From positions 1-5,976 of the forward strand of contig CAILAQ010000314.1 of the NCBI GenBank assembly GCA_903832165.1: a stretch of DNA of 5,976 nt. The letters are read 5' to 3'. The DNA is from an uncultured Bacteroidota bacterium (GTDB taxonomy: Bacteria > Bacteroidota > Bacteroidia > Bacteroidales > UBA12481). Under the pieces are notes generated by a model. The model saw nothing but the letters and a program-made list of their open reading frames with translations, searched no databases and was not told the DNA's origin. The position numbers and the translations under genes are program-made. Numbering within the stretch: position 1 is the first letter of the stretch; every line of letters starts with the position of its first letter. Of the stretch, positions 1-5,976 are shown one piece after another.

Positions 1-724
1 GGAGAGCCGGAACAGGATGAGCCTGTTGAGGGAGAAACTGAGCCAGCGCCTGGTTGCGGTTAAGAATGAAACTGCGATGCTCACCACATTCAATGAGATT
101 GATATGACGGCGGTAATGGATCTGAGAAACCGGTACAAGGCAACTTTCGAAGCAAAATATGGGATCAAGCTTGGGTTTATGTCATTTTTTACCCTTGCGG
201 CAACGAGGGCTCTTACCGCTTATCCGCAGGTCAACTCGCAGATCGATGGGAACGAGGTTATAACATTTAACTATACAGACATTGGCATAGCTGTTCAAAC
301 GCCTAAGGGACTCATGGTTCCTGTTTTGCAAAACACACAATCCATGACTCTTGCCGGGATAGAGTCCGGAATTGCCCTGATGGTATCAAAAGCAAAAGAC
401 AACAAGATTTCTATTGCAGAATTACAAGGTGGCACATTCAGTATTACCAACGGAGGAACTTTCGGATCCCTGATGTCGACACCAATCCTGAACCCGCCGC
501 AATCGGCAATTCTGGGCATGCATAATATAGTGGACAGGCCGGTGGCATTAAATGGTCAGGTTGTGATACGCCCGATGATGTACGTTGCCTTATCGTACGA
601 TCATCGGTTGATCGACGGTAAAGATTCGGTCGGATTCCTGAAAACCATTAAGGAACTGATTGAAAATCCGTTCAAGCTTCCTGATCAAACAGGCCAGGCT
701 GAAAAGAGTCTGCTTGGGATCTGA
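1..724 (+). CDS. sucB: Dihydrolipoamide succinyltransferase, E2 of 2-oxoglutarate dehydrogenase (5'-truncated; catalytic domain)
   Basis: This is the E2 core of the 2-oxoglutarate dehydrogenase complex, which transfers succinyl from lipoamide to CoA in the TCA cycle in the cytoplasm. The gene is cut by the left edge: the frame is open from base 2, and the ATG at 17 is an internal methionine, because the preceding codons (ESRNR) continue the usual basic lead-in to the catalytic domain. The lipoyl and E3/E1-binding domains lie outside the window. Visible family motifs include AMLTTFNEIDM, the GFMSF segment, ITNGGTFGSLMSTPILNPPQ, and the active-site block SYDHRLIDGKDS near the C-terminus, with catalytic His at 602-604 and Asp at 614-616. 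The LTTFNE and DHRLIDG wording favours succinyltransferase over pyruvate or branched-chain E2. The tail, after NPFKL, carries about ten extra residues before a typical hydrophobic LLGI end, and the last 53 bp overlap the convergent helicase gene. The family call is very secure. Confidence 0.96.
   Translation, partial: ESRNRMSLLREKLSQRLVAVKNETAMLTTFNEIDMTAVMDLRNRYKATFEAKYGIKLGFMSFFTLAATRALTAYPQVNSQIDGNEVITFNYTDIGIAVQTPKGLMVPVLQNTQSMTLAGIESGIALMVSKAKDNKISIAELQGGTFSITNGGTFGSLMSTPILNPPQSAILGMHNIVDRPVALNGQVVIRPMMYVALSYDHRLIDGKDSVGFLKTIKELIENPFKLPDQTGQAEKSLLGI
672..724. other. Tail-to-tail coding overlap of sucB and the helicase gene
   Basis: The last 17 codons plus stop of the - strand helicase gene (TGA at 674-672) lie opposite the last 17 codons plus stop of sucB (TGA at 722-724). 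Both reading frames are intact and both protein tails look family-like up to the overlap. No hairpin with a T-run is visible around the junction on either strand, so the two transcripts probably run into each other and are complementary over at least this stretch. Confidence 0.9.
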
Positions 725-3700
725 CTTCTTCCAGGATTCCATCTTCGAGGTAAAGTAAGTATCCCTTAACTTCGTTGTAGCCCATGGAGGCCAGCAGCTT
801 CATGTAGGAGGCTACCTGACTGCTGTGCTTTTGTTCCCGGGCACCTGTTTTGTAATCAACAATCACCACTTTGCCATTACGGATCATAACCCGGTCGGGT
901 CGTTTTTCGCCATAACGCGGGACAAGAATCCCTGTTTCATTCCAAACTTCCCAGCTTCCTGAGAACCAATCAGCCATCTCAGAAATATTAAATAACCGAC
1001 TGATTCCTTCCTGAACGGTCAAACCTTCCTGACGGGTTAAAAGGCCTTCGCCGACCGAACGGTCTATGCTGCCGGCAAGGTCATCCATTGATCTTACCGA
1101 CTCAAGCACAAGATGTACATTCTTTCCATAGCGGGTGCTTTCGAACCCGGAATCCACACGATGAGAAATGGTGGACTTTAACTTTCCAGCAATCATGGGG
1201 GTCTTTAAATGAGCCTCCGGTAATATTTCTGCTATAACATTCTGATTATTAAATTCCGGATCTCCAAGCCTGAAAACCTCATCCTCCGGAAGATCAGGCT
1301 TCAGTTCAAGATATAACGCATCTGCAACTGAGGTAAAGCTCTTTCCATAGGGGCAGAATACAATTATAACATCTATTGCTCTGGTAAATGCAACATAGAG
1401 AAGATCCAGGTTATCAAGGTAACAATCTATCTTTTCCCTCTTGTAGCTTCCGGCAAAAAAGGATTGTTCAAGAATCGAGTCATAGCGAACGGGGATGGTC
1501 TTTACCGTATTGAATGGAAGCTGGTCCGAATTTACCCAAAGCCAGGGAGCCCGTGAGGCACGGTGGTTAAACTCCCAGTTACAATAGGGAATGATGACCA
1601 CCGGGCTTGACAGACCTTTTGCCTTATGGATTGTCATGATCCGCATTGCGGTTCCGGTACTTTCGGCAACCAGCATCAGCTTGTGCCCGGAGGTATCCCA
1701 CCAGGTGAGAAAACCATCCAGATGACTGATTCCCTTATCCATACAACTTTTAATCTGGTCCCTGAACTGGAAAATATAGGCAAGGTCATCCTCCTGTGCA
1801 TCGAGTTTAAAGGTATGCACAAGCTCATCTGTGATTGTCAGGAGATCGCTGAAACTGACAGAATCGATGAAGGCCTGAAAATTGTCCAGTCCGGCTGCCT
1901 GAAAGCCCGGAGCCGGTGGATTGCCATCATTTGATCTCAGGAAGGTATCCCAGAGAAAGAGATCACGGTAAAGGGTTTGTCTGGGGTCAGCAATAAAGCG
2001 CAAGCCATTAAGGATGATCTTTATAACCGGTGAATTCCCTATTTTGAACACATCCGAAGACACAAAAGTCCAATTCCTTCCGTAAGCTGCTAAAATTCTG
2101 GTGATTTTGTCAGCGTCATTGTTTTTCCGAACCAGAAACGTAATATCCTCCTGGCGGTAGCCCTTATTATCCAACAGATCTGCAACTAACCGGGGGAGAT
2201 CCTTCTCCAGTTTCTCATTCCAATCAGGTTCTGATTTATTCAGAAAACGGATTTCCACCCTACCCTCCCGGTCGGCTTTGGCACCGCTTCCCTGTTCCGA
2301 TCCCTTAAAAACACTCCGGATGATATCTGTCTGCAAACCGTCTGAATTTCCTTCTTCATCATACGGCAACTTCAGATGGTCTGCAACAATTGCCGGCAGA
2401 TCCTTAAATATCCTGTTGTTAAATTCAATTATGGATTTCCGGCTTCGCTGATTGTTATCAAGTGGGGTTTCTGTGCTTCCAAAAGCCTGCAGATCAGCAA
2501 CTGCTGTCTGGTGCAAGAGGCGCCAGTTGCTGTTTCTCCATCGGTAAAGTGATTGTTTAATGTCGCCAACCACCATACTGAGACCCCCGGCAGATAAACT
2601 ATCCACAATAAGAGGCTTAAAATTTTTCCACTGCAGATCGGAAGTATCCTGAAATTCATCGATAAGAAAATGGTTGTAGTAGGTGCCGGTTTTCTCATAA
2701 ATGAACGGGGTAGGATTATCCCCGATAATCTGGTTAACCAATGGTTGGGCCAGGCTGAGGAGGAGCTGGTTATTTTCGTTGAAATACGACTTGAAATAAT
2801 CGAAAAGAAATGATGCAAACCCAAGCGCATAAAGGTTCTTATTGATCGCTCGGGCTGAATTGAACCTGATCCCTCCTTCATCGTTATCGTAAAGCCTAAT
2901 TGCCTTCTCTAATAATTTATTCAGATCGGGATAAAGCTTATGGATAATTTCATCCCGGATGGCAGCGGGGCTTTTTTTACTGACCCATTTGTCCGGGTCT
3001 CCCCTGCTTGCCCTTGCCCGGTCATGCGGACCATCCTTTGAATCGGCGAATTTAAGAAGACATCCTGCAGGACCGCCCTTCCCATAGCTAAAATCGTTGA
3101 TGGAACATTTGCTTCCATTGACTATTTCTGCTGCTTCAGCTGCTATATTACTTTTTGCATCGTTAAAATCCTTAATAATCTTCCGACATTCATTCTTTAA
3201 CCGGTTAATATCCTCAGGCGCGGGGACGGCCGACTGATCGGAAACCATCAGGGCAAGGATATCCTCCTTTAACAGCTCGTATCCAAGCCTTACAAGATCT
3301 GCTTCCAGCTTATGCCAGGTTTCGCGGTTCTCCATCCTTTCGTTCACCCATTCAACCAGCCAGGTCATAAGCTGATCGTTTACTTTTGCCTCAGTGAAAA
3401 CAAAACGCGAAAACTTTTCAAGAACAAGGTCCGTATCCAGCTGCAACTGAAAAGTAGATGACAAGCCAGACTCACGTGCAAATGATCGCAGGACCTGTTG
3501 AAAAAAACTGTCGATGGTCCCCACTGAAATCCGGGTAAAATCGTGAAGCATCTGAGATTTTATAAGGCTGGCTGATTGTTGAACCCAACTATCACTCTGT
3601 TTGAATTCCTCCTTTAAGAATTCAAGATGCTTTGATTTTAGCGGGGATTTATCCAGCAGGTCCAGTTCATACAACAACCTGCTTTTCATTTCATCGGCTG

Positions 3701-3836
3701 CCTTATTTGTAAAAGTCACCGCGAGAATCCTGCGATAATCACCGGGTGAATGAAATACCTGCTGAAGGTATTTCCTGACCAGCATAAAGGTTTTGCCTGA
3801 TCCGGCAGAAGCACGATAAACTAAGAAATTTGACAA
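672..3836 (-). CDS. UvrD-family helicase with C-terminal PD-(D/E)XK nuclease (RecB/AddA-like)
   Basis: A 1054-residue superfamily 1A DNA helicase-nuclease, expected to unwind and degrade double-strand break ends for recombination. Helicase motifs run in order: Walker A ASAGSGKT (9-16), TFTNKAADEM (41-50), VGTIDSFFQ (105-113), Walker B LIDEFQDTS (391-399), VGDIKQSLYRWR (423-434), NNQRSRKS (461-468), MTIHKAKGL (734-742) and LLYVAFTRA (812-820). The nuclease domain shows GKNVHLVLE (His908), Asp981, VDYKTG (Asp994, Lys996) and Gln1007/Tyr1011, so its catalytic set looks complete. I see no iron-sulfur cysteine cluster, which is normal for AddA rather than AddB. The start is TTG: no ATG or GTG lies between it and the upstream in-frame TAG at 3866-3864, and the next Met (18) would lose Walker A. 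No Shine-Dalgarno is evident. It lies 39 bases after the nucleotidyltransferase gene, probably co-transcribed. No AddB-type partner gene is adjacent. The C-terminus contains QPGLF (1046-1050), a possible clamp-binding peptide. Choosing between the names addA and recB is not possible from sequence reading alone. Confidence 0.94.
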   Translation of the reverse strand: MSNFLVYRASAGSGKTFMLVRKYLQQVFHSPGDYRRILAVTFTNKAADEMKSRLLYELDLLDKSPLKSKHLEFLKEEFKQSDSWVQQSASLIKSQMLHDFTRISVGTIDSFFQQVLRSFARESGLSSTFQLQLDTDLVLEKFSRFVFTEAKVNDQLMTWLVEWVNERMENRETWHKLEADLVRLGYELLKEDILALMVSDQSAVPAPEDINRLKNECRKIIKDFNDAKSNIAAEAAEIVNGSKCSINDFSYGKGGPAGCLLKFADSKDGPHDRARASRGDPDKWVSKKSPAAIRDEIIHKLYPDLNKLLEKAIRLYDNDEGGIRFNSARAINKNLYALGFASFLFDYFKSYFNENNQLLLSLAQPLVNQIIGDNPTPFIYEKTGTYYNHFLIDEFQDTSDLQWKNFKPLIVDSLSAGGLSMVVGDIKQSLYRWRNSNWRLLHQTAVADLQAFGSTETPLDNNQRSRKSIIEFNNRIFKDLPAIVADHLKLPYDEEGNSDGLQTDIIRSVFKGSEQGSGAKADREGRVEIRFLNKSEPDWNEKLEKDLPRLVADLLDNKGYRQEDITFLVRKNNDADKITRILAAYGRNWTFVSSDVFKIGNSPVIKIILNGLRFIADPRQTLYRDLFLWDTFLRSNDGNPPAPGFQAAGLDNFQAFIDSVSFSDLLTITDELVHTFKLDAQEDDLAYIFQFRDQIKSCMDKGISHLDGFLTWWDTSGHKLMLVAESTGTAMRIMTIHKAKGLSSPVVIIPYCNWEFNHRASRAPWLWVNSDQLPFNTVKTIPVRYDSILEQSFFAGSYKREKIDCYLDNLDLLYVAFTRAIDVIIVFCPYGKSFTSVADALYLELKPDLPEDEVFRLGDPEFNNQNVIAEILPEAHLKTPMIAGKLKSTISHRVDSGFESTRYGKNVHLVLESVRSMDDLAGSIDRSVGEGLLTRQEGLTVQEGISRLFNISEMADWFSGSWEVWNETGILVPRYGEKRPDRVMIRNGKVVIVDYKTGAREQKHSSQVASYMKLLASMGYNEVKGYLLYLEDGILEEVRSQADSFQPGLFDQEA

Positions 3837-3845
3837 TGGATAGAA

Positions 3846-3869
3846 ATATAGTATGTCAAGATACTAAAT
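3846..3869. repeat. AT-rich inverted repeat in the gap before the helicase start
   Basis: Arms 3846-3854 (ATATAGTAT) and 3861-3869 (ATACTAAAT) are reverse complements except for one position. The inner six pairs (TAGTAT/ATACTA) are perfect, around a six-base loop. In the - strand RNA this would be a small, AT-rich stem-loop 7 bases after the nucleotidyltransferase stop codon and 9 bases before the helicase TTG start. No uridine run follows it, so it is not a typical intrinsic terminator. It could weakly block ribosomes, mark an RNA processing point, or be chance in AT-rich spacer DNA. Confidence 0.45.
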
Positions 3870-3875
3870 ACCTCA

Positions 3876-4631
3876 TCATATTTCGCTGACAAAATCAGGA
3901 TCATTCAAATCGAAGGCAAGTGATCTGGCTGCCTCGGAAATTGATTCTGTACGACCTGCCTCATACCAGAATGCAGGTGTCTGGTCCCAGGTCATGATTT
4001 TCTCTGTGGCTGCGAGATCCAGTATCCAGGGAATGAAACCAAAAGCAGTTTCCCCGGGGAATTTCTCCAAAAGGGCTGATGAGAAAACATAAATTCCGCT
4101 GAAGGCAGTTGTTTTCAATCCTTTGCGATTATCACGGGTAATAATGCACAATTTCTTTTCGGGAAACTCCCATCCGCATAGCCGGCCTGAAGCATCTACG
4201 AGTAAGCTTCTTGTGGTAGGCCGGTCCATCACAGCCATGGTGAGGAGGGCATTCTTTTCCTGATGGAAGGACAGCAGATTGTTAAAATTCAGATTACTGA
4301 GGATATCAATATTATGGACAAGGATATTCTCTTCCCCATGAAAGAAAGTGCTGGCCTTTTTGATTGCACCGCCCGTATCGAGCAGTTCTCCGGATTCATC
4401 AGAAATGCTTATTTCCAATCCGAAGTTATTGTTAAGGCGAAGGAAATCGATGACCTGATCTGAGAAATGGTGTACATTGATCACCAGATTTTTAAAGCCG
4501 GCGCCTGCCAATCGTCGGATGACAATTTCCAGGAGAGAATATTCCCCAATTCTGACGAGGGCTTTAGGGCAATTATCGGTCAGTGGTTTTAGCCGGGTAC
4601 CCGTTCCGGCAGCGAGGATCATTGCTTTCAT
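3876..4631 (-). CDS. Sugar-1-phosphate nucleotidyltransferase (MurU / GDP-mannose pyrophosphorylase-like)
   Basis: A 251-residue cytoplasmic enzyme expected to join a sugar-1-phosphate to an NTP, giving NDP-sugar and pyrophosphate. The N-terminus is a textbook signature: LAAGTGTRLKPLT (6-18), with Pro22-Lys23 in the following CPKAL. Further family elements are LDTGGAI (84-90), the metal-site segment HNIDI with Asp109, and FSGIYVF (178-183). The usual C-terminal W-x-D-x-G-T segment reads WYEAGRTES (222-230), so the second metal-binding Asp is Glu and the Thr is Arg. There are no C-terminal hexapeptide acyltransferase repeats, unlike GlmU, and the length is close to MurU and HddC rather than longer ManC-type proteins. 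The ATG overlaps the kinase stop codon (ATGA), suggesting translational coupling and a shared pathway. With an AmgK-like kinase as neighbour, UTP:MurNAc-1-phosphate transfer is the leading guess. A mannose, glucosamine or heptose substrate, and GTP rather than UTP, remain possible. Confidence 0.88.
   Translation of the reverse strand: MKAMILAAGTGTRLKPLTDNCPKALVRIGEYSLLEIVIRRLAGAGFKNLVINVHHFSDQVIDFLRLNNNFGLEISISDESGELLDTGGAIKKASTFFHGEENILVHNIDILSNLNFNNLLSFHQEKNALLTMAVMDRPTTRSLLVDASGRLCGWEFPEKKLCIITRDNRKGLKTTAFSGIYVFSSALLEKFPGETAFGFIPWILDLAATEKIMTWDQTPAFWYEAGRTESISEAARSLAFDLNDPDFVSEI
4628..4631 (-). other. ATGA stop/start overlap, kinase to nucleotidyltransferase
   Basis: Read on the - strand, the four bases are ATGA: the ATG (4631-4629) starts the nucleotidyltransferase and the TGA (4630-4628) ends the kinase. 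The upstream bases are A-rich (GACGAAAA) with no Shine-Dalgarno, so the second gene is probably translated by ribosomes terminating on the first. Confidence 0.9.
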
Positions 4632-5692
4632 TTTTCGTCGGGGTGTTTCAAAATATCGGCAATAATTCGTTTCATCCCTTTAAAATGGGGAAGTTCGGAA
4701 AGGACCCTCCATAATTCCGGAATTTCCGGTACCATGGTATAGTTGGAAGTCACCCAGCTGAGGTTGATCATTGCAGGTGGAATGCTTTGCAGGAATCCCC
4801 TTTTATTCTCGATCAGGCCACGGAAGCCAAAAGCTCCCAGTGCCTGCATTTTCCTGATGAGGACAAATGCCGGAAAGTAATGGTTCATGAGTTCAGGCCA
4901 TTCCGGATCATAAGAACTGATCACCTTTTGGTACGAATCATACAGTAAAGATCTCTCATCCGGCGACAGACAAGCTTTTGCGTCGAAAAGAAGAGATGCC
5001 AGATCATAGGCGGGAAAACCCATACGACCACCCTGAAAATCGATAAAACAGGGCTGATTATCACGAATCATAATATTTCTTGACTGAAAATCGCGATAGA
5101 GGAATGCATTTTGGGGTGCTTCAGCCAGGAATGACGTAAAAGTATGAAAATCATCTTCCAGCGCCTGCTCGTCAAATTGAATCCGCACCAGCTTTAAGAA
5201 GTTATATTTAAAATAGTTAAGATCCCAGAGCATTGATTGTTTATCAAATATCTTTCTGGGATAGGCAAGATCGTAATTAAGGTTTTTGTGTCCCTCGATC
5301 TGGATACGGGGCAGCCACTCAACAACCTTTGTGAGGATTTCTTTACGAAGCCCGCGTGAAGGAGATCCATCCGGATGCTGAAGGATTTCAAAAAGGTCAT
5401 GATCTCCGAAATCTTCCTGCAGATAGCAGAGAGAATCAGCTGATACATTATAGATTTCCGGTACTGGTATTCCGGTTTCACGGAAATGCCGGGCAAATCC
5501 GATGAAGGCAAGATTTTCCTTCAGATCGTTATAATGAACAGCGACGGCATGTTTCTGAGCCCCGCTGATACGAGCATATAAACGGTAGGATCCTGATTCA
5601 GGTAAAGCAGAAATGGCCTGGGGTTGTTCCCCAGACCATTCCTCAAAAAGTCGTGCAAATTCTGCCCGGATTGGTTCGTCAATGGCGATCAT
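4628..5692 (-). CDS. APH-superfamily sugar kinase, AmgK-like
   Basis: A 354-residue small-molecule kinase of the aminoglycoside phosphotransferase/choline kinase fold. Its closest recognisable relatives are the AmgK-type anomeric sugar kinases, which make MurNAc- or GlcNAc-1-phosphate. The N-lobe has GSYRLYAR (34-41), resembling the glycine-containing nucleotide loop of that group, then ENLAFIGFARHF and GIPVPEIY. The hinge region reads YLQEDFGD (90-97). The catalytic loop is YRDFQSRN (199-206), with presumed base Asp201 and Asn206. The DFG-equivalent is FIDFQGGR, with metal-binding Asp218, followed by the conserved YDLASLL. The catalytic-loop position often occupied by His is Tyr199, and no obvious VxxK lysine is visible in the N-lobe (AVAVHYND). 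No signal peptide or membrane segment is seen. The ATG shares one base with the RNase Y stop (TAATG), and the next gene encodes a sugar nucleotidyltransferase. That pairing is the main support for a sugar rather than an antibiotic or choline substrate. The exact sugar is not determined. Confidence 0.83.
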   Translation of the reverse strand: MIAIDEPIRAEFARLFEEWSGEQPQAISALPESGSYRLYARISGAQKHAVAVHYNDLKENLAFIGFARHFRETGIPVPEIYNVSADSLCYLQEDFGDHDLFEILQHPDGSPSRGLRKEILTKVVEWLPRIQIEGHKNLNYDLAYPRKIFDKQSMLWDLNYFKYNFLKLVRIQFDEQALEDDFHTFTSFLAEAPQNAFLYRDFQSRNIMIRDNQPCFIDFQGGRMGFPAYDLASLLFDAKACLSPDERSLLYDSYQKVISSYDPEWPELMNHYFPAFVLIRKMQALGAFGFRGLIENKRGFLQSIPPAMINLSWVTSNYTMVPEIPELWRVLSELPHFKGMKRIIADILKHPDEK

Positions 5693-5694
5693 TA
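5690..5694 (-). other. TAATG stop/start overlap, RNase Y to kinase
   Basis: On the - strand the RNase Y stop codon TAA (5694-5692) shares its last A with the kinase ATG (5692-5690). No Shine-Dalgarno is visible upstream and there is no room for a promoter outside coding sequence, so the kinase is most likely expressed from the RNase Y transcript by translational re-initiation. Confidence 0.88.
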
Positions 5695-5976
5695 CTTAGC
5701 TACGCTAATGGCCCGAGTTTCCCTGATGACCGTTATTTTAACCTGACCCGGGTAGGTCATTTCGTCCTGAATTTTCTTAGCGATATCGTATGAAAGTGTT
5801 TCAGCTTCCTTATCGCTCACCTTGTCGCTTCCGACGATCACGCGGAGTTCCCTGCCTGCCTGAATAGCGTAGGTTTTCACAACTCCGGGATAGCTGAGAG
5901 CCATATCTTCGAGTTCTTTCAACCGCTTGATATAGGATTCGACTGCTTCACGGCGGGCACCCGGACGGGCACCTGA
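5692..5976 (-). CDS. rny: Ribonuclease Y, C-terminal 94 residues (5'-truncated by window edge)
   Basis: RNase Y is a membrane-anchored endoribonuclease that starts mRNA decay. Only the end of the gene is here. The frame stays open from base 5976 to the TAA at 5694-5692. A TTG at 5922 could be taken as a start for a 76-residue protein, but the 18 preceding codons (beginning SGARPGARREAVESYIKRL) continue the well-known segment after the HD domain. Family hallmarks follow: LEDMALSYPGVVKTYAIQAG, RELRVIV, IAKKIQDEMTYPGQVKITVIRE and the terminal AISVAK. The N-terminal membrane helix, coiled coil, KH domain and HD catalytic residues all lie outside the window. The fragment is intact to its normal end, with no frameshift. 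It is the most upstream visible gene of the - strand cluster, so the operon promoter is probably upstream of the window. Confidence 0.95.
   Translation of the reverse strand, partial: SGARPGARREAVESYIKRLKELEDMALSYPGVVKTYAIQAGRELRVIVGSDKVSDKEAETLSYDIAKKIQDEMTYPGQVKITVIRETRAISVAK

Noticed and set aside
1626..1934. A 102-codon open frame on the + strand, antisense to the helicase gene
   Set aside because: It overlaps conserved helicase coding sequence (motif V region) and its protein looks like reverse-frame translation without motifs.
2429..2881. A 150-codon open frame on the - strand
   Set aside because: It lies inside the helicase gene in another frame, over the well-conserved Walker B and motif III region, and its translation resembles no family.
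3846..3859. A TTGACA (3859-3854, - strand) followed by TATATT as a promoter for the helicase gene
   Set aside because: The two boxes are only about four bases apart instead of about seventeen, and Bacteroidota promoters use a different consensus (TAnnTTTG), which is not matched at proper spacing.
4714..4737. Palindromic TTCCGGAA and repeated TTTCCGGT-like bases
   Set aside because: They lie within kinase coding sequence, are short, and have no partner sites elsewhere that would suggest an operator.
5194..5511. A 105-codon open frame on the - strand within the kinase gene
   Set aside because: It is a frame-shifted shadow of the AmgK-like kinase, with no recognisable protein features.
5692..5922. 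A stand-alone 76-residue protein starting at TTG 5922
   Set aside because: The frame continues to the window edge with conserved RNase Y sequence, so this is only the end of a larger gene.
5951..5975. Short direct repeat (GGTGCCCG, then GGGTGCCCG on the - strand) in the RNase Y gene
   Set aside because: It simply encodes the GAR-PGAR stretch of the conserved RNase Y segment; two imperfect copies are not a meaningful repeat array.

Overview
The window looks like ordinary chromosomal DNA from a member of the Bacteroidota. The evidence is gene content and style: an RNase Y gene, a RecB/AddA-type helicase-nuclease of the kind found in that phylum, an AmgK/MurU-like kinase and nucleotidyltransferase pair, starts without clear Shine-Dalgarno sequences, and mid GC content. 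The assignment to phylum is inference; no rRNA or marker gene is present.

Layout. On the + strand, bases 1-724 hold the C-terminal catalytic domain of the 2-oxoglutarate dehydrogenase E2 component (sucB/odhB), cut by the left edge. Everything else is on the - strand and reads right to left: the last 94 codons of RNase Y (5976-5692, cut by the right edge), an AmgK-like sugar kinase (5692-4628), a MurU-like sugar-1-phosphate nucleotidyltransferase (4631-3876), and a 1054-residue UvrD-family helicase with a C-terminal PD-(D/E)XK nuclease domain (3836-672). The first three genes overlap by stop/start (TAATG, then ATGA). The helicase follows after only 39 bases, so the four probably form one transcription unit. 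The helicase gene and sucB converge, and their coding ends overlap by 53 bp. The 39-base gap at 3837-3875 is the only non-coding DNA.

How the genes fit together. The kinase and nucleotidyltransferase are plausibly consecutive enzymes: sugar to sugar-1-phosphate, then to NDP-sugar. The best-known precedent is peptidoglycan sugar recycling by AmgK and MurU. RNase Y (mRNA turnover) and the helicase-nuclease (double-strand break processing) have no obvious metabolic link to them and are probably just co-transcribed.

I see no mobile element, CRISPR array, RNA gene or clear new system. The points most worth a second look are: the sucB/helicase overlap, where an apparent insertion in the E2 tail coincides with a candidate sliding-clamp-binding peptide at the helicase C-terminus; a small inverted repeat just before the helicase's TTG start; and active-site substitutions in the kinase and nucleotidyltransferase.
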